DNA from: Nitrospira sp.
GTDB lineage: Bacteria > Nitrospirota > Nitrospiria > Nitrospirales > Nitrospiraceae
NCBI GenBank assembly: GCA_024760545.1
Contig: CP060501.1
Coordinates: 3,736,036-3,800,035, forward strand
Length of the DNA: 64,000 nucleotides
Direction of reading: 5' to 3'
In this document: positions 17,666 to 26,963 of the stretch, in pieces
Layout of the letters: each line of letters begins with the position of its first letter
Numbering within the stretch: position 1 is the stretch's first letter
Translations under genes and position numbers: made by a program
The notes under the pieces: model-generated
The model's database searches: none
Told to the model about the DNA's origin: nothing
The model's input: only the letters and a program-made list of their open reading frames with translations

Positions 17666-18838
17666 ATGATCGCCATGACGCATCGTGACCGCCTCGTTCT
17701 TGCGATCGCTGCAGCCTGCTTTCTCATTATCTTAGTGATTGAAGAATTTGCTCCGGCCAACGTCGTCGGGGCCTATGGGTACGTCTTGCCGATTTTGTTG
17801 GTGACGACGCTTCGGAATCGAACCGTGATGTTGGTGACCGTCTTGGCTTGTGTCGTCGCGACGTATTCAGGGCTGCTACAACCGACCAAGCCGGGCCGAT
17901 TTCAAGCGGCGGTCATCAATCGGAGTGTCGTCGTCGGCGTCCTGCTGTTGGTGGCCTATCTGGGGGTAAGTTGGGAAGAACGGAAGGCACGGGAGGAAGC
18001 GGCGCGGGCGGCCTTGGCCCGACAAACGGAGAATCTGCTCAAAGCCAACACCCAACTGGTTCAGGCAAAAGATCAACTCAACCGGTCGGAACGGCTGGCG
18101 GCGGTGGGACAACTCGTGGCGTCCGTTGCGCACGAGGTGGGCACGCCTCTCCATTCGATTGCGTGGCATGTCCAGGCGCTGGCGGAGGAGCCTGGGGTGA
18201 CGCAGGAGATGAAGAAGCGGGTCGCCATCATCGATGAACAGCTGACGCGAGTGGTGCGGATCATCCAAGACCTGCTTTCCTCCACCCGGCCACGTCAGCC
18301 GGAGCCCAAGTGGTTGCCGGTAGAGGAAGTCATCGGTCCGGCGGCCGACTTGATGGAGCCCGCGTTTCATGCGAAAGGGATTACCTTGACGATTCAGATT
18401 TCTGAGCACCTGCCGCTGGTCTGGGCCGATAAGGAAAAAATGCATCAGGTGTTGGTGAATATCCTGGCGAATGCGCTGGCCGCCACTCCTTCGGAAGGGA
18501 CGGTGAACATCGTCGCGGGAGCCCGCGAGGCCTCTCCGGAAGAAGTCGACCGCGGGGGAAGGGCGGCCGGCCGAATGTCCCCTCTAGTGATGACCATGAC
18601 CGTCCAAGATACAGGGTGTGGCATGCCGGAAGCCGATGCAGAAAAAGCCTTCGAGCCGTTTTTTACGACGAAGGCAGTTGGCAAGGGGACCGGCTTAGGA
18701 CTATTCTTGAGCCGCGAAACCGTGCTAGCTCATGGCGGGAATCTCATGCTGACGAGTGAGATGGGGCGTGGCACCACCGTAGCGGTGACGTTGCCCGCGG
18801 TGCAACGTGAACCCACCCGTATGATGGAGGAGGCGTGA
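17666..18838 (+). CDS. Membrane sensor histidine kinase
   Basis: 390 residues. The N-terminus has about three to four hydrophobic segments ([57 protein letters not shown]), so signal sensing is probably in or near the membrane. A coiled coil follows, then the HisKA box [16 protein letters not shown] with phospho-acceptor His156. The HATPase part has N box [13 protein letters not shown]1 [16 protein letters not shown] box FEPFFTTK and G2 [11 protein letters not shown]. The stop codon overlaps the start of the following sigma-54 activator, so the two form a two-component pair. The signal is unknown. Confidence 0.9.
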   Translation: MIAMTHRDRLVLAIAAACFLIILVIEEFAPANVVGAYGYVLPILLVTTLRNRTVMLVTVLACVVATYSGLLQPTKPGRFQAAVINRSVVVGVLLLVAYLGVSWEERKAREEAARAALARQTENLLKANTQLVQAKDQLNRSERLAAVGQLVASVAHEVGTPLHSIAWHVQALAEEPGVTQEMKKRVAIIDEQLTRVVRIIQDLLSSTRPRQPEPKWLPVEEVIGPAADLMEPAFHAKGITLTIQISEHLPLVWADKEKMHQVLVNILANALAATPSEGTVNIVAGAREASPEEVDRGGRAAGRMSPLVMTMTVQDTGCGMPEADAEKAFEPFFTTKAVGKGTGLGLFLSRETVLAHGGNLMLTSEMGRGTTVAVTLPAVQREPTRMMEEA

Positions 18839-20250
18839 TGCAACCAGCGACGATTCTCGTAGCCGACGACGATGTGGTTGCACGTGAACTCCTGGCGGAA
18901 GCGCTTAGGAAAGAAGGGTATCACGTTGAGGCATTTGCCAGTGGAGAAGAAGTGATCGCGCGTGGGCGACAGGGGCGGGTCGATTTGGTATTGACGGATA
19001 TCCGTATGGGCGCCGTGGATGGGCTCACGGTTCTGAGGGAGTTCAAGCGGGTGAGCCCGAATACAGCGGTTGTGGTCCTGACCGCCTTCGGTTCTCTGGA
19101 AGGAGCGATCGAAGCGATCAAGCAGGGGGCCTATGACTACCTGGCGAAGCCGTTCAAGAAAGAAGACATCAAGTTGGTCGTCAAACGAGCCTTGGATCAC
19201 TGCCGACTGCTCCAAGAGAATGCGCGGTTCCGAGAAGAGTTGAAGAGCAAGGGGGAATGGTCTCCCTTGGTCGGAAGCAGCACGGCGATGCTGGAAGTGT
19301 ACAAGTTGGTCGCGCGCGTGGCTGAGAGCAAAAGTACGGTTCTGCTGCAAGGGGAAAGCGGAACGGGCAAAGAGCTCATTGCCCGGGCCATCCATACGAA
19401 TGGTCCGCGCCGTGATAAGCCGTTCATCCCGGTCAATTGTGGCGCCTTGCCGGATACGCTGCTGGAATCTGAAATGTTCGGGTATGAAAAAGGGGCATTT
19501 ACCGGTGCAGCAGGAACCAAGGTGGGGCTCTTCGAGTCGGCCAACGGGGGAACGTTGTTTCTCGACGAGATCGGTGAACTTGGACAGGCCTTACAAGTGA
19601 AATTGTTGCGGGTAATGCAGGATCAGGAAGTTCGCCGAGTGGGGAGTACGACCTCCACAAGGGTCGATGTGCGGATCATTGCGGCGACCAATCGGGATCT
19701 TGAGCAACTCGTGAAGGAAGGAAAGTTTCGGGACGACCTCTTTTATCGTCTGAAAGTCGTCCCTATCACGTTGCCGTCGTTGGTGGAGCGGCGGGAAGAT
19801 ATTCCGATGTTGGTGCATCATTTCTTACAGAAATGTGCTGCGGGAACTGCGCATGCAGTGCGCGGTGTGCTGCCGGAAACCATGGCGTTGTTGACCCAGT
19901 ATCGGTGGCCGGGCAATGTTCGAGAGCTTGAAAACGCGATTGAACGGGCTGTGTCGTTGAGTCACGGGCCTCTCTTGACGCCTGAGGATTTGCCCGACGT
20001 GATTCGTCAAGGCGCAGCTGCCGACGTCGATGCGCGACAGACGCAAGCTGATCGACTCGATGAAGTGTATCTCACGTTAGAGGAAGTGGAAAAACGTCAC
20101 TTGATTCGTGTGCTTAAAGAAACGAAGGGCAACAAGGTGAAGGCCGCAAAAATCCTTGGCATCGACAGACGAACGCTCTACCGTATGGCAGAGCGTTTCG
20201 GCCTGGATCTTGGCGAGGAAGCTGAGGGAGTAGAAAAAGAACCGGTCTAA
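18838..20250 (+). CDS. Sigma-54-dependent response regulator (NtrC family)
   Basis: 470 residues from ATG 18838, which overlaps the kinase stop by one base (TGATG) and has GGAGGAGG just upstream; the GTG one codon earlier is less likely. Receiver domain: DDD near residue 10, phospho-acceptor Asp54 in LTDIRM, Thr/Ser in VVLTAFGS and Lys in YLAKPF. AAA+ domain: Walker A GESGTGKE, the sigma-54 contact loop GAFTGA, and Walker B GGTLFLDEIGEL. The C-terminal Fis-type HTH is VKAAKILGIDRRTLYRM. When phosphorylated by the adjacent kinase it should activate RpoN promoters; its targets are not evident here. Confidence 0.93.
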   Translation: MQPATILVADDDVVARELLAEALRKEGYHVEAFASGEEVIARGRQGRVDLVLTDIRMGAVDGLTVLREFKRVSPNTAVVVLTAFGSLEGAIEAIKQGAYDYLAKPFKKEDIKLVVKRALDHCRLLQENARFREELKSKGEWSPLVGSSTAMLEVYKLVARVAESKSTVLLQGESGTGKELIARAIHTNGPRRDKPFIPVNCGALPDTLLESEMFGYEKGAFTGAAGTKVGLFESANGGTLFLDEIGELGQALQVKLLRVMQDQEVRRVGSTTSTRVDVRIIAATNRDLEQLVKEGKFRDDLFYRLKVVPITLPSLVERREDIPMLVHHFLQKCAAGTAHAVRGVLPETMALLTQYRWPGNVRELENAIERAVSLSHGPLLTPEDLPDVIRQGAAADVDARQTQADRLDEVYLTLEEVEKRHLIRVLKETKGNKVKAAKILGIDRRTLYRMAERFGLDLGEEAEGVEKEPV

Positions 20251-20735
20251 GGTTTTGCGCCGTAAAAGGTCTCAGTTGTGTACGTCGATTGTACGATTTT
20301 CAATTCGTTCTTGATCAACCGGAGCTTGTTTTCAGCGCTTTGAGGAACTTGGGGAGCTGTGGGACCCCAGCTATCGAACATCGTTTGCTTGCCTTCAGAC
20401 AAGATTTGTAACCGGAGTCTGGTAGCTTTGTCGGTTTCCGGTGTTACCGATGCTTCGGCACGGCTTCTTACCACACCGAACCGTCCTTTCAGGAGCCAAT
20501 CCCAGATACTGGACTGTTCATCCCTGTAATCTGCCTGTAACTGAGATCCGTCCTTCCAGTTCACGTCGTAGTCATCGTCTTTCAAGACTTTTGTCACGGC
20601 TGCCTTCACTTGATCTGCCGGTACGGGCAATGTCACGTCGACGACATCGGGTTCGATCGTGGCACGCGGGGCGCTGCTGCATCCAAAGGCAAAGGCGGCG
20701 ATGACGACGATGGCTAGACAGTCCTTTCGGATCAT
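20247..20735 (-). CDS. Lipoprotein of unknown function
   Basis: 162 residues with a strong AAGGAGG before the ATG. The signal peptide ends in the lipobox FAFGC, so the mature protein is lipid-anchored at Cys19. The rest (VTLPVPADQVKAAVTKVLKDD, shown in part as PADQVKAAVTKVLKDD) looks like the small alpha/beta domain of BamC/DUF-type envelope lipoproteins, ending at a Tyr/Thr-rich tail. It converges with the upstream response regulator, overlapping its stop by four bases. It is the last gene of a three-gene reverse-strand unit. Confidence 0.7.
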   Translation of the reverse strand: MIRKDCLAIVVIAAFAFGCSSAPRATIEPDVVDVTLPVPADQVKAAVTKVLKDDDYDVNWKDGSQLQADYRDEQSSIWDWLLKGRFGVVRSRAEASVTPETDKATRLRLQILSEGKQTMFDSWGPTAPQVPQSAENKLRLIKNELKIVQSTYTTETFYGAKP

Positions 20736-21145
20736 TTTGTTCTGGCCTCCTTCAGACGGTAGACAAGGTGAGTATCGGTCTGTGTCACTCCTTCTATGCC
20801 ATGAATACGACTCAAAACCAGTTGGGTCAAGGCGTCCTGGTCCGGGATATCAGCGACTGCGATGATATCTGGCTTGCCCCAACAGGGATCGATCGTCTTA
20901 ATCTCTTTGATTTCCCCTAGCGCTTTGACTACAGCGGATGTCTGGCCCGGCAACACATTGATCAATACATAAGCACGATCCGACATACCTTGATCTCCTG
21001 GAGCCGGACCATGAATCGTGTAGGGGATTGCCCCAGAAGTGGGGTGCTTTATAGCAAAGTCGGTCTGGTCTGTCAACACCGGCTTGGTTTTAGTGGCCTT
21101 GGACGATGAAGGAGAGGGGATAGATTTCAAATTTGGTTTTGCCAT
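20732..21145 (-). CDS. Stand-alone Lrp/AsnC ligand-binding (RAM) domain protein
   Basis: 137 residues from the ATG at 21145; a longer TTG start would run into the upstream gene's end. A basic, Pro/Ser/Lys-rich tail of about 55 residues precedes a complete RAM/Lrp-AsnC C-terminal domain: AYVLINVLPGQTSAVVKAL, ... IAVADIPDQDALTQLVLSRI, ... GVTQTDTHLVYRL. There is no DNA-binding HTH. Such lone domains bind small effectors, often amino acids, and may assemble with other proteins. It overlaps the lipoprotein gene by four bases, so the two are translationally coupled. Confidence 0.8.
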   Translation of the reverse strand: MAKPNLKSIPSPSSSKATKTKPVLTDQTDFAIKHPTSGAIPYTIHGPAPGDQGMSDRAYVLINVLPGQTSAVVKALGEIKEIKTIDPCWGKPDIIAVADIPDQDALTQLVLSRIHGIEGVTQTDTHLVYRLKEARTK

Positions 21146-21149
21146 GGTC

Positions 21150-22556
21150 TCACTTTGGCGCAACAAGCACTTCGACCCTGCAGTGCTCGCTGACGCTGGT
21201 TAAGGTTGTTTCCAGCCGTTTCGGACTGCCGATGCGGCCTTCCGGATCGTACATAAAGCAAAACAAGGTTGAGCATCGCCCTTGCGTTCTGTAGTGCGCT
21301 GAGTCCGCAGTAACTTGATCGGCAAGTTCCTTTGTCGTCAATCCAGGCCTGGTCTTCTTCGCTACCACCGCGATCTGATCCCTATTGACTAGGAGCGTCG
21401 TTCTTGGAGCGCCTCCTGTATAGGGTGGCGTCCATTCATCGGTGGCCACTTCATCAAACTCTACCTTCAACAACGCGCACAATAGATCCTGTAGGTCATA
21501 GTCATCCTCGACCTCGAGGGTCGGACGATAGTCTCTCCGCAGACGGAGCTGGCGAGCGACGGCGTGGAAGCGAAGACAGACTTTCCGAATGACATGAAGC
21601 GGGTCTTGGTCAATCGCAGGGGCAAGCACGGATTCGACCAACCGATCGCTGCTCAGACTGATCGATGGCTTCTCAATCTGCGGATCGTGCGGTGGGGGTA
21701 CAACGGAATGAGTCATCGCTGGGGGTACGGTGTGAGTGCTCACCGTCGGGGGTGGGGAATTGACATGAGGTTGAGCCGGTATAGAAGGGGATGACGGAAC
21801 GACCGCCGGTGATGGCGGGACTTGCTTCTCCTCGACTGAGCTGTCGACCGCCGATAGTATCGCTTGAGCGGGTGGAGTTGATATCGGCGGGGAGGAGGAT
21901 TCTTGGATTGGGGCAGGGATTGGGGCAGCGGGCGCCTCGGATGCGGCGGGTATGGGCATCGGCGTAGGTGTCGGAGTAGGTATTGGAGCCGGTGTCGATG
22001 CCGTGATCCGAGGCTCTGTCGCAGCCGATTGGACGTGAGGTATGGGTGTGACAGGGGGGATCGACGGCCCCACATTTGTCGTCATGGCCACGGCGACCGT
22101 CATCGGCGAAGTCGCTTGCGTTGTCACAGTCGTTGGCGTCGCGGGCGAGACAAGCACCAGACGTGCGGTGTTGTTTATGCTTGCTTCGTGTGGTGGCTCG
22201 GGTTTTGGTGGCGGCTTGAGTCCTTGAAGTTCCAGCTTCCGGTCCTCCAGGGTATGCATAAGGTCTTTAATGACAGAAAGGGTCTGTGCCGCCTGTGACT
22301 TGTCCGCTGTGCGAATCTTGAAGTTCCGATAGGTTTGGTATTCGTGGGAACGCTCACCGAACGTCTGCCGCAGGCATTCGCGAAACTGCAACTCGGCTTT
22401 GCTTTGTGCAGCGTCACGATAGGGGAATCCCTCCTGGCTGAGGTCCTTGATTGCGGTCAGGACTTCCTGGAACTTGTTGATTCCATGAGTGATCTCTTCG
22501 ATGAGAGCAGTTTTCGATCGGGGTCGTTGGTGGTCCGCTGCGCGCGTCCGTGCCAT
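21150..22556 (-). CDS. Proline-rich protein with degenerate PD-(D/E)XK-like C-terminal domain
   Basis: 468 residues in three parts. Residues 1-115 are helical and charged (HGINKFQEVLTAIKDLSQEG). About 115-310 is a low-complexity Pro/Thr/Ala/Val linker. The last 150 resemble a nuclease-like module I associate with restriction-type proteins: DDYDLQDLLCALLKVEF, EWTPPYTGGAPRTTLLV, AVVAKKTRPGLTTKEL, STLFCFMYDPEGRIGSP. In that family I recall RxDFLL and E-x-K; here the Asp is Thr and the Glu is Val, so catalysis is probably lost while the fold and the Lys remain. The start has no clear ribosome binding site. It heads the unit containing the RAM-domain and lipoprotein genes. Family assignment is from memory of motifs. 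Confidence 0.65.
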   Translation of the reverse strand: MARTRAADHQRPRSKTALIEEITHGINKFQEVLTAIKDLSQEGFPYRDAAQSKAELQFRECLRQTFGERSHEYQTYRNFKIRTADKSQAAQTLSVIKDLMHTLEDRKLELQGLKPPPKPEPPHEASINNTARLVLVSPATPTTVTTQATSPMTVAVAMTTNVGPSIPPVTPIPHVQSAATEPRITASTPAPIPTPTPTPMPIPAASEAPAAPIPAPIQESSSPPISTPPAQAILSAVDSSVEEKQVPPSPAVVPSSPSIPAQPHVNSPPPTVSTHTVPPAMTHSVVPPPHDPQIEKPSISLSSDRLVESVLAPAIDQDPLHVIRKVCLRFHAVARQLRLRRDYRPTLEVEDDYDLQDLLCALLKVEFDEVATDEWTPPYTGGAPRTTLLVNRDQIAVVAKKTRPGLTTKELADQVTADSAHYRTQGRCSTLFCFMYDPEGRIGSPKRLETTLTSVSEHCRVEVLVAPK

Positions 22557-22934
22557 GGCTGTGTGAAAAAGTCTAACTGAGGGTCACGCACCTGGCAAGA
22601 AAACAACGGGTTTTTACGGAATTGGTCAGAGCACCGAAATCCTACTCGAGAGGGACGAGCATAGATGCGTCGAGCGTAGAATCACTGAGATTGCATCAAA
22701 ACGACGCAGGAAAAAGACTCGTTGGAATGTGAGAGTCCCCTTATCTTTCATATGTACGTATTTCAAAGGATATTGACTTCAGCCGTTGACTTCTGCCATT
22801 TTTTCACCCTTAAAAATTCGAAGGGGCCTCAAGGGACACGTGAGTCAAGACGGTTCGACACGACACCTTGCGGGCATTCTTACGGTGGTCTGGGTGTTCG
22901 CGCGATGCCGGCGTTTCATGGATCGAGCAAACGA

Positions 22935-24050
22935 ATGACCTGGAAGCGACACATCATCTTAATCTTCTCGATGACCTCGTTGACCCTTCTCACGCTTGAG
23001 ATAGGGCTACGAGGATATGATGCGTTTCAAGGACGGAGTTTCTGGAAGACCTACGGAAATATCTTAGCCGAACCGATCAAGCTCTTTCCGTTTCGCACGT
23101 TTGGATTTGATCTTTATAAGACCGTTGACGGACAAACCTATATCAGTTCCCGCCATAAAGAACTCTATCCGGTTAAGAAACCCAGCAATACGTTTCGCAT
23201 TGTGTGCATCGGGGGATCGACCACGGAAAATTTAGTCGAAGGGGTGCATTATCCGAAGGCATTGGAGTCGAGGCTGAAAGAACGCTTAGGCCGCGACAAC
23301 ATAGAAGTCATCAATTTAGGCAATTCGGCGTATGCGACGCCGCATTTCATCATTCTTCTCGCTTTGGATGTGGTTTCGTGGAATCCCGATTTGGTTATTC
23401 TCAGTGAAAATGTTAACGACTTAGCCGCAACGTATTTCCCGAACTTTACCTATGACTACTCGAATAAGTACTCCAATCCGTTCTTTTTTCCCGATTATGT
23501 TTCTCGCTTCACGATCCCCAATGTCCTCTTTCAGCATTCGCGGCTATACTGGTTTATCTACCATCGTCTTCATAAGAATCCGACATACAGTGTTCAGAGA
23601 AAATCGTATGGGCATGTGCCTAGTCCGGTATCGAGCGCGGTGTTTAAGCGGAATCTCCAATCCTTTGTAACTCTGGCTCAGGGCAATGGGATCCCCGTGC
23701 TCCTCGCCTCTCAACCGTTACACCCCTCTGAGGAATATTTCGTAAACCATATGGCATATAAGCCATACAATGACATTGCGGTCTATCCGTTACAGGACGA
23801 ATTCGTGAGCCACCATAGATATTACAATACCATCATCGAGGAAGTCGCCGCTGAGACGAAGTCCTTCTATCTCGATAATGATGCCATCTTACGTGGCGAA
23901 ACAGACTATTTTGTGGATCCGGTGCATTACACGCGAAAAGGAGTCGAACAGTTAGCAGAAAATTATGCTAATTATATTATCAAGCACAATATCATAACCG
24001 CTCACCAGCGGCAGAATGTCGTTTCCTCCCTCCAAAACAACACCAACTGA
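22935..24050 (+). CDS. Membrane-anchored SGNH/GDSL-type hydrolase
   Basis: 371 residues from ATG 22935. The open frame extends further up, but this start puts a membrane anchor (HIILIFSMTSLTLLTLEIGL) at the N-terminus, as expected; ATG 22905 is an alternative. SGNH blocks are visible: block I IVCIGGSTTEN (nucleophile Ser), block II Gly in VINLGNSAYATPH, block III VILSENVNDL (Asn), and block V DPVHYTRKG (Asp and His). It should act as an esterase or O-acetyl hydrolase on the outer face of the inner membrane, possibly on polysaccharide or lipid. A perfect stem-loop lies about 140 bases downstream. Confidence 0.8.
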   Translation: MTWKRHIILIFSMTSLTLLTLEIGLRGYDAFQGRSFWKTYGNILAEPIKLFPFRTFGFDLYKTVDGQTYISSRHKELYPVKKPSNTFRIVCIGGSTTENLVEGVHYPKALESRLKERLGRDNIEVINLGNSAYATPHFIILLALDVVSWNPDLVILSENVNDLAATYFPNFTYDYSNKYSNPFFFPDYVSRFTIPNVLFQHSRLYWFIYHRLHKNPTYSVQRKSYGHVPSPVSSAVFKRNLQSFVTLAQGNGIPVLLASQPLHPSEEYFVNHMAYKPYNDIAVYPLQDEFVSHHRYYNTIIEEVAAETKSFYLDNDAILRGETDYFVDPVHYTRKGVEQLAENYANYIIKHNIITAHQRQNVVSSLQNNTN

Positions 24051-24190
24051 ACACTTCTGCGGCGGTCCGTTCTTTCTCACGGTGACAATGCTTTCGTCTG
24101 CTCCGAGCACCCGATCCTGTAGGAGCTCACGGTCTCGCCCGACATCAGAACTCCGGTCTGTACAGCCTGACTGATGCGATCTCAAGAGTC

Positions 24191-24218
24191 GACGGCCGTC
24201 AGGATACTGACGGCCGTC
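24191..24218. terminator. Perfect 12-bp stem with GATA loop between convergent genes
   Basis: GACGGCCGTCAG (24191-24202) and its exact complement CTGACGGCCGTC (24207-24218) flank GATA. It lies between the SGNH gene (+) and the copper-storage gene (-), where a two-way terminator would fit. There is no T-run on either side, so a factor-independent terminator is not certain. Confidence 0.4.
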
Positions 24219-24363
24219 CATCAAACCGATACCAGCGCTGCATCCGCTTGCGGATCACTCCTCAGACTTCCCGCGGCAATCACACTCCATATGATGATGC
24301 ACAAACCGCAGTCGGTCGCGGGCTAGACCCTACATGCGCAGCCTTCTGCAGCGATTCAGGCAG

Positions 24364-24840
24364 TTAAGCCGCGTCTTTAGATGTCATTTGTGTGCAAGAT
24401 GCCGCACAGCGGCGGCACATCTCGGCGCACTGTTTCACCATCTGATCGTCACCAGTTATGTGCTCGCAGCTCTCCGCGCAGAGCCGGCACATCTCAGAAC
24501 AAAGGCCGCACATTCGATCGTGAAGTGAAGACTCCCGAGCCATATAATCGGCAGTCGTTGTGCAGATCTGCGCACAGTCCATCAATAAGCGGATATGGTC
24601 TGGGGCTGCATGACGGCCCCCAAGCTCTAAACAATGCCCGATCATTTGAACGCAGAGCACATGGCAGTCTTGGCAGAGCCGTATACAGCGGGCCATCTCT
24701 TCGGTCGTATGATGCCCTCCTCCCATGGCGCTTGCCTCGTGCATCGCGGCATCCACGACCCGCAGCATCATCAACGAAGCACTCGTCGTGAGCAAAGAGG
24801 CGCCGGTAGTCACCAATGTTCTTCTGCTTATGTCTGGCAT
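24364..24840 (-). CDS. Exported four-helix copper-storage protein (Csp/DUF326)
   Basis: 158 residues with a good ribosome binding site (AAAGGGGG). The N-terminus carries a twin-arginine-like signal (MPDISRRTLVTTGASLL). The mature part has the regularly spaced cysteines of Csp proteins: CIRLCQDCHVLCVQMIGHC, CAQIC, CGLCSEMCRLCAESC, CAEMCRRCAASC. These line the inside of a four-helix bundle and bind many Cu(I) ions. The Tat signal fits the exported Csp1 type rather than the cytosolic Csp3 type. It is the last of three reverse-strand genes with metal-binding character. Confidence 0.85.
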   Translation of the reverse strand: MPDISRRTLVTTGASLLTTSASLMMLRVVDAAMHEASAMGGGHHTTEEMARCIRLCQDCHVLCVQMIGHCLELGGRHAAPDHIRLLMDCAQICTTTADYMARESSLHDRMCGLCSEMCRLCAESCEHITGDDQMVKQCAEMCRRCAASCTQMTSKDAA

Positions 24841-24950
24841 ACGTCCCCCTTTCGTGGTTCTGACCCTCGTCGATCGCGAGGATCTGGGATCCTCGAAACA
24901 GTATGGAAACGCCTAACAGGCTATTGCAGAAAGCGAGATGAAAGGGGGTA

Positions 24951-25283
24951 TCAAATCCGTAGGACCGTTGTTCGAACCGAGGGATGAATGGAAGTATCGG
25001 TGTTACGTGGCGGTTTGGTAACTGAAACACGCGAAACAAATGTGTCGGGAAGGAGCGGAACCGGCAACGCACTTTCAAGAAGGAAGGTGCTTACGACCTC
25101 GTGAGTAGAAAGCTGTGAAAGCGGACCCATTTCGAGAAAGGCATCGCATGTTTCGCGAACAGGCTCTTCTGTCCCTGACGCGCAGTCCATTTTGGCAGTT
25201 TGTTGTAACGGCAGGACGCAGGCGTAGGCATTGAAGGTCAGGACAATGAGGAGGAATGCCAAAAGGACAGATATCCGTACCAT
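24951..25283 (-). CDS. Small exported protein with conserved-looking cysteines
   Basis: 110 residues. The signal peptide is clear (ISVLLAFLLIVLTFNAYA). The mature N-terminus holds three cysteines (CVLPLQQTAKMDCASG, ... RETCDAFLEMGP). The remainder is basic and rich in Val/Pro/Thr. It lies between the His-rich gene and the Csp gene on the same strand, so a periplasmic metal-related role is reasonable, but I do not recognise the family. The start codon is the ATG; a TTG one codon before it has no better support. Confidence 0.55.
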   Translation of the reverse strand: MVRISVLLAFLLIVLTFNAYACVLPLQQTAKMDCASGTEEPVRETCDAFLEMGPLSQLSTHEVVSTFLLESALPVPLLPDTFVSRVSVTKPPRNTDTSIHPSVRTTVLRI

Positions 25284-25457
25284 CAATTTAAATGCTACGC
25301 CTTGCGTTCAATGGTGTCAATCCGAGCTTCATGCCAGTGATTTCACTGCTGTGAACGACGTGAATGATGCCTGGAGGGATTCGCTGGAATCGCGTGAGAC
25401 CAAGCCGGTCATAGCCATCTAGCTTTGACCGGTGACGGATGTAGGTGCACACGAAGA

Positions 25458-25643
25458 CTACACTGAATGCTGGTGCTGATGTTCACCGTGCTCGCCGGTG
25501 TGCTGGTGATCATGGCGTCCGGTATCGGCAGCATGTTCGTGCGTATGGGCATGCTCGTGTTCATGTTCATGGTTGTGAGTCTGAGCAGCGCCATGCATGT
25601 GTTCATGACTGTGGACGTGCTTATGAGAGTGAGAGCCTTTCAT
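25458..25643 (-). CDS. Histidine-rich 61-residue metal-binding protein
   Basis: 22 of 61 residues are His, mostly as alternating His-Glu and His-Xaa pairs (HNHEHEHEHAHTHEHAAD). A strong AAAGGAG precedes the ATG, which argues against a chance frame. There is no signal peptide, so it is probably cytoplasmic. Such composition binds Ni, Zn, Co or Cu and suits storage or buffering, as in Hpn- and HypB-like His-rich proteins. It heads the three-gene run with the exported Cys protein and the Csp copper-storage protein. Confidence 0.75.
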   Translation of the reverse strand: MKGSHSHKHVHSHEHMHGAAQTHNHEHEHEHAHTHEHAADTGRHDHQHTGEHGEHQHQHSV

Positions 25644-25835
25644 GGAAGTACTCCTTTCAAATAAACTCTTCCAAGAATACCACTCTTTCTTGAATCATGG
25701 AATACAGATGGGGCGTGGACTATTTCGGGGAGCTGCAAGATGGGCTGGTGGAAAGGGTGGTGACACAGGCCGAGCCCAACGCTCCCATTCATGGAGAGCG
25801 CAGGACTAAGGCGGACCTCAGTCTCTAGAACCTGT

Positions 25836-26141
25836 TTAGCTCAGAGGAAAATCCCAGCATGTGGGCTTTGGATTATCCGACTCTGGGACTGGCACGCGGT
25901 GCATTGCCCGTAATGCAGTTCGATCTGACTCACTATGTTGAGACGATGCCCACGTCCGTGACCATTCCTTTTGTATGTGAGAGAACTGATGGTCGTGCGT
26001 GGTTTCTGTCTTGACCCACGTCTCAATGCGGTCCTCCGGTGGTGCAATTCTTGCCTTAAGGGGTGTGTTGGCGGACCAATTGCCGCGGACCCATCCACGC
26101 GGAGTAAGGTGCCATTCAACATGGACTTCTTCGATAGCCAA
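25836..26141 (-). CDS. Small protein with WhLTxxGWVxG motif
   Basis: 101 residues from a TTG with AAGGGA upstream. The early part, VEWHLTPRGWVRGNWSA, followed by PPEDRIETWVKTE and a later EWSRTWASS, recalls a family of short soluble proteins of unknown role (from memory). It is on the same strand as the metal cluster but separated by almost 200 bases. Overlapping frames on both strands are less protein-like. Confidence 0.5.
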   Translation of the reverse strand: MAIEEVHVEWHLTPRGWVRGNWSANTPLKARIAPPEDRIETWVKTETTHDHQFSHIQKEWSRTWASSQHSESDRTALRAMHRVPVPESDNPKPTCWDFPLS

Positions 26142-26708
26142 TCGGAGGTCCCTTCAGGACATTGGTCTTAAGTGAAGTAGCCCGAGACAACGCCCGATCT
26201 GGTATCGAAAGGCAAATTGTATACCTATGCACAGCTTGACGAGGTGGCTGCTGAATATCCAAAAAATCATACTTTTCTCATGCGGGTACCTTCTCTCCAA
26301 CTGGGTCATAGCATCGGTTAGATTCAGCATGTGAATCAATTTGTATCCAGTGAACACTCAGTTCGCTGATCCGCGGTTTGGGAAAGGCATCAGCGGAAGA
26401 TTCGCCACCTCCTGAATCCCAGCCACAGCAGTCTGATTCCACATATTCACCACGACATAGCTTCTGACAGACCGTTGCATCCAGTTACGTGAGCGCTTCC
26501 CGGAGGCGGCTCAGCAGTGGTCAAACGGCCATCCACTGGGACGTATCGCTGGCGGGGGGACGACTCACATCATTCACCAAAAGGAGGGCTGGGTCCCCTA
26601 CAGATGCGGGATTGGGTCTTGTAAAGGTTAGGGCAGGATGGGAGCTTGATGCATGGGATCATTAGTCAACTCCCTGTTCTTATTCACCCGCACTGGAAGG
26701 AGGCGACG
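26142..26708. other. Intergenic region, no supported gene
   Basis: 567 bases. Short frames exist but lack ribosome binding sites and protein-like composition. The last bases carry the GGAAGGAGG of the next gene. Confidence 0.5.
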
Positions 26709-26963
26709 ATGTTCATACAACCCCAAGAAGGTCATGGGTTTCACACTGGGTACAAGGGTGCTCTCGCGCTCGGCGCTTTGCTGTGCATGATCCTGTTGCT
26801 TATTGGCTGTACCTCGTCCCGGAAGGAATATGTTGTGGATTATGCCCGCGGTAACGATGTGACAGCTCAAGGCTCACGCGACCGTCCATGCCAGACTGAG
26901 GTGCAATGCCGGATGCTGGCTGAGCGCGATGGGGTGCATTCGTATTGGATGGTTTATCAGTGA
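26709..26963 (+). CDS. Small lipoprotein
   Basis: 84 residues from ATG 26709, chosen for the GGAAGGAGG immediately upstream over an earlier ATG without one. The hydrophobic stretch ALALGALLCMILLLIGC ends in a lipobox (LIGC). The short mature part has two Cys (RPCQTEVQC) and ends VHSYWMVYQ. Function unknown. Confidence 0.55.
   Translation: MFIQPQEGHGFHTGYKGALALGALLCMILLLIGCTSSRKEYVVDYARGNDVTAQGSRDRPCQTEVQCRMLAERDGVHSYWMVYQ

Noticed and set aside
21700-22150. Low-complexity DNA as a satellite repeat
   Set aside because: It encodes the Pro/Thr-rich linker of the reverse-strand gene and reads in frame throughout.
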